Source: a virus. From it: a stretch of DNA of 21,781 nt. The DNA lies in IMG/VR virus record IMGVR_UViG_3300008266_000563, positions 1 through 21,781 of that record; one strand, written 5' to 3'. This document shows, piece after piece, positions 20,550-21,781 of this stretch; positions within the stretch are counted from its first letter, which is position 1, and every line of letters starts with the position of its first letter. The translations under genes were made by a program, and so were the position numbers. The notes beneath the pieces were generated by a model, which was not told the origin of the DNA, did not search any database, and was given only the letters and a program-made list of their open reading frames with translations.

Positions 20550-21781
20550 ATGGCAACTCCAGTAATGAACAATGGTATATTCCTCAGGGATACCGCTTAC
20601 AATGCAAGTTCCCATGTGGATTCTTACCACTTGGTGAATATGCTGAAAGATGCAGAGCCAATGGACCTTGGTCCAGTGGATCTATGGGCTATGGCTCAAA
20701 AAGTTGAAATGCCTCTTTATCAGATGTCTTCATTTGGTGGCAAAAATGTTATCATGGTAGATAACGCACGTGGGGAATACAGATGGCAAACACCTGTTTC
20801 TATTGACCTTCCTTACATTGTAGAAGATGTTGAACCAAACAATGAGTTCAAAGGTGTTGATGGTACTACATTCCGTATCAAACTCAACAAAAGAGAATTT
20901 GGTCATGGTGACATCATTACTTATGACAAATACAACGGTGTTGAGATGTACATTACTCAGGAAGACATTCTTCCATTAGGTGATGGTTATATCTATACAG
21001 TTCAGTTGGTAAACAATGACAACTATAAGTTCATTGAAAACAGATACCTTGCTAACGGTACTAAAGTATTCCGTAAAGGTTCTGCAAGAGGTGAGTATGG
21101 TGAAAGATTCTCTGACATCATCACTAATGCAGGTTTCCGTGAATTCTACAACTACGTAGGTGGTGCAGAAGCTCACGTACACTACTCTATCTCTAGCCGT
21201 GCTGACTTGATGATCAAAGGTGGAATGAATGCAGATGGTACAGTTCCTGTAACTGAGATCTGGAGATCATTTGACAAAACTATGGATCCATCAATTACTT
21301 CTTTGGAAGACATGGTTAAAGTAATGGGTAAAGACTCTGTTAAAAAAGCATTTGACAACGGTAACTTGTCACGTACTTTCTTAACTAACATGGAAGCTGC
21401 TCACTTGTCAAAAATTGCAATTGACATTGAGACTTACTTAATGTGGGGTCATGGTGGTAGAGTTCGTCAAGATGGTCCAGATGATGTTAGATTGTCTGTG
21501 GGTCTTTGGAAGCAGTTGGATAACTCATTCAAAAGAGTATACAACAAAAACAACTTCACACTTGACTTGTTCCGTTCTGAGATCTACAACTTCTTCAATG
21601 GTAAGGTTGAGTTCCAAGGACCAGATCCAAAACGCAGCTTGATTGTACAAACTGGTATGGGTGGTATGAGAATGGTTAATGAGGCTATCAAACAAGAGGC
21701 TATCTCTTCAGGTCTTCTTATTCAGGCTGCTGACATCGGTGCAATCACTGGTAAAGGTATGGACTTGAACTTTGGTTTTGC
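20550..21781 (+). CDS. Major capsid protein (partial, runs off right edge)
   Basis: The open frame from ATG 20550 continues without a stop to the end of the window, covering 410 residues. It begins MATPVMNNGIFLRDTAYNAS, with LGPVDLWAMAQKVEMPLYQMSSFGGKN, RGEYRWQTPVSIDLP, then FNKREFGHGDIITY-like text, a capsid E-loop/P-domain arrangement, and SLIVQTGMGGMRMVNEAIK near the visible end. This matches the crAss-like major capsid protein (HK97 fold) as I know it, and the gene order supports it. Codon choice shifts clearly here: 8 CGT of about 20 Arg codons and many C-ending Asn, Tyr, Phe and Asp codons, as expected for the most abundant virion protein. C-terminus is not visible. Confidence 0.9.
   Translation, partial: MATPVMNNGIFLRDTAYNASSHVDSYHLVNMLKDAEPMDLGPVDLWAMAQKVEMPLYQMSSFGGKNVIMVDNARGEYRWQTPVSIDLPYIVEDVEPNNEFKGVDGTTFRIKLNKREFGHGDIITYDKYNGVEMYITQEDILPLGDGYIYTVQLVNNDNYKFIENRYLANGTKVFRKGSARGEYGERFSDIITNAGFREFYNYVGGAEAHVHYSISSRADLMIKGGMNADGTVPVTEIWRSFDKTMDPSITSLEDMVKVMGKDSVKKAFDNGNLSRTFLTNMEAAHLSKIAIDIETYLMWGHGGRVRQDGPDDVRLSVGLWKQLDNSFKRVYNKNNFTLDLFRSEIYNFFNGKVEFQGPDPKRSLIVQTGMGGMRMVNEAIKQEAISSGLLIQAADIGAITGKGMDLNFGF

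Noticed and set aside
20976-21391. Two minus-strand frames inside the capsid gene
   Set aside because: They are mirrored by the intact, recognisable capsid coding frame on the plus strand.

Overview
This window looks like part of a lytic tailed phage of a Bacteroidota host, probably a crAss-like (Crassvirales) phage or a close relative related to phages of Flavobacteriia. The sequence evidence is the AT-rich composition, the near absence of Shine-Dalgarno motifs before start codons, and TATATTTG boxes that match the Bacteroidota -7 element TAnnTTTG. Gene content agrees: large terminase, a long portal with a Gln-rich tail, an acidic scaffold-like protein and a major capsid protein follow one another, preceded by HU/IHF-like, Cys-rich and PD-(D/E)XK nuclease genes. 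All genes are on the + strand, packed with ATGA/TAATG overlaps. No tRNA, integrase, IS element or CRISPR array was seen.

Region 1 (1-2170) holds small accessory genes: an HEXXH putative metallopeptidase, a 45-aa basic protein, a phage-type 'AIQF' protein, an Acb2/Tad1-like protein (possible sponge for immune cyclic-nucleotide signals), a GroES-like co-chaperonin, a DUF3310 protein and a two-helix membrane protein. Terminators lie at about 655 and 2139.

Region 2 (2220-6888) is a receptor-binding or appendage cluster. Three proteins share a related N-terminal anchor followed by different C-terminal domains; one is a 13-repeat F-x-N-C...S-F-G beta-helix. Three further conserved Bacteroidota phage tail-associated genes follow.

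Region 3 (6885-10734) is a lysis/membrane module: a spanin-like protein, a membrane coiled-coil protein, a YceI-family protein, a membrane histidine kinase, a stand-alone CheY-like receiver, a coiled-coil protein with two membrane helices, a holin-like protein and an M15 peptidase endolysin. A phage two-component system translationally coupled inside a lysis operon is the most interesting feature here. I infer that it may sense membrane state and adjust lysis timing.

Region 4 (10741-21781) starts with two small proteins. After a strong terminator and a TATATTTG promoter comes the packaging/head operon: two small conserved proteins, an HU/IHF-like protein, a Cys-rich zinc protein, a PD-(D/E)XK nuclease, an unknown protein, a candidate small terminase, TerL, portal, scaffold-like protein and the major capsid protein, which runs off the right edge.

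All family assignments were made by reading motifs by eye. No database or profile search was possible.
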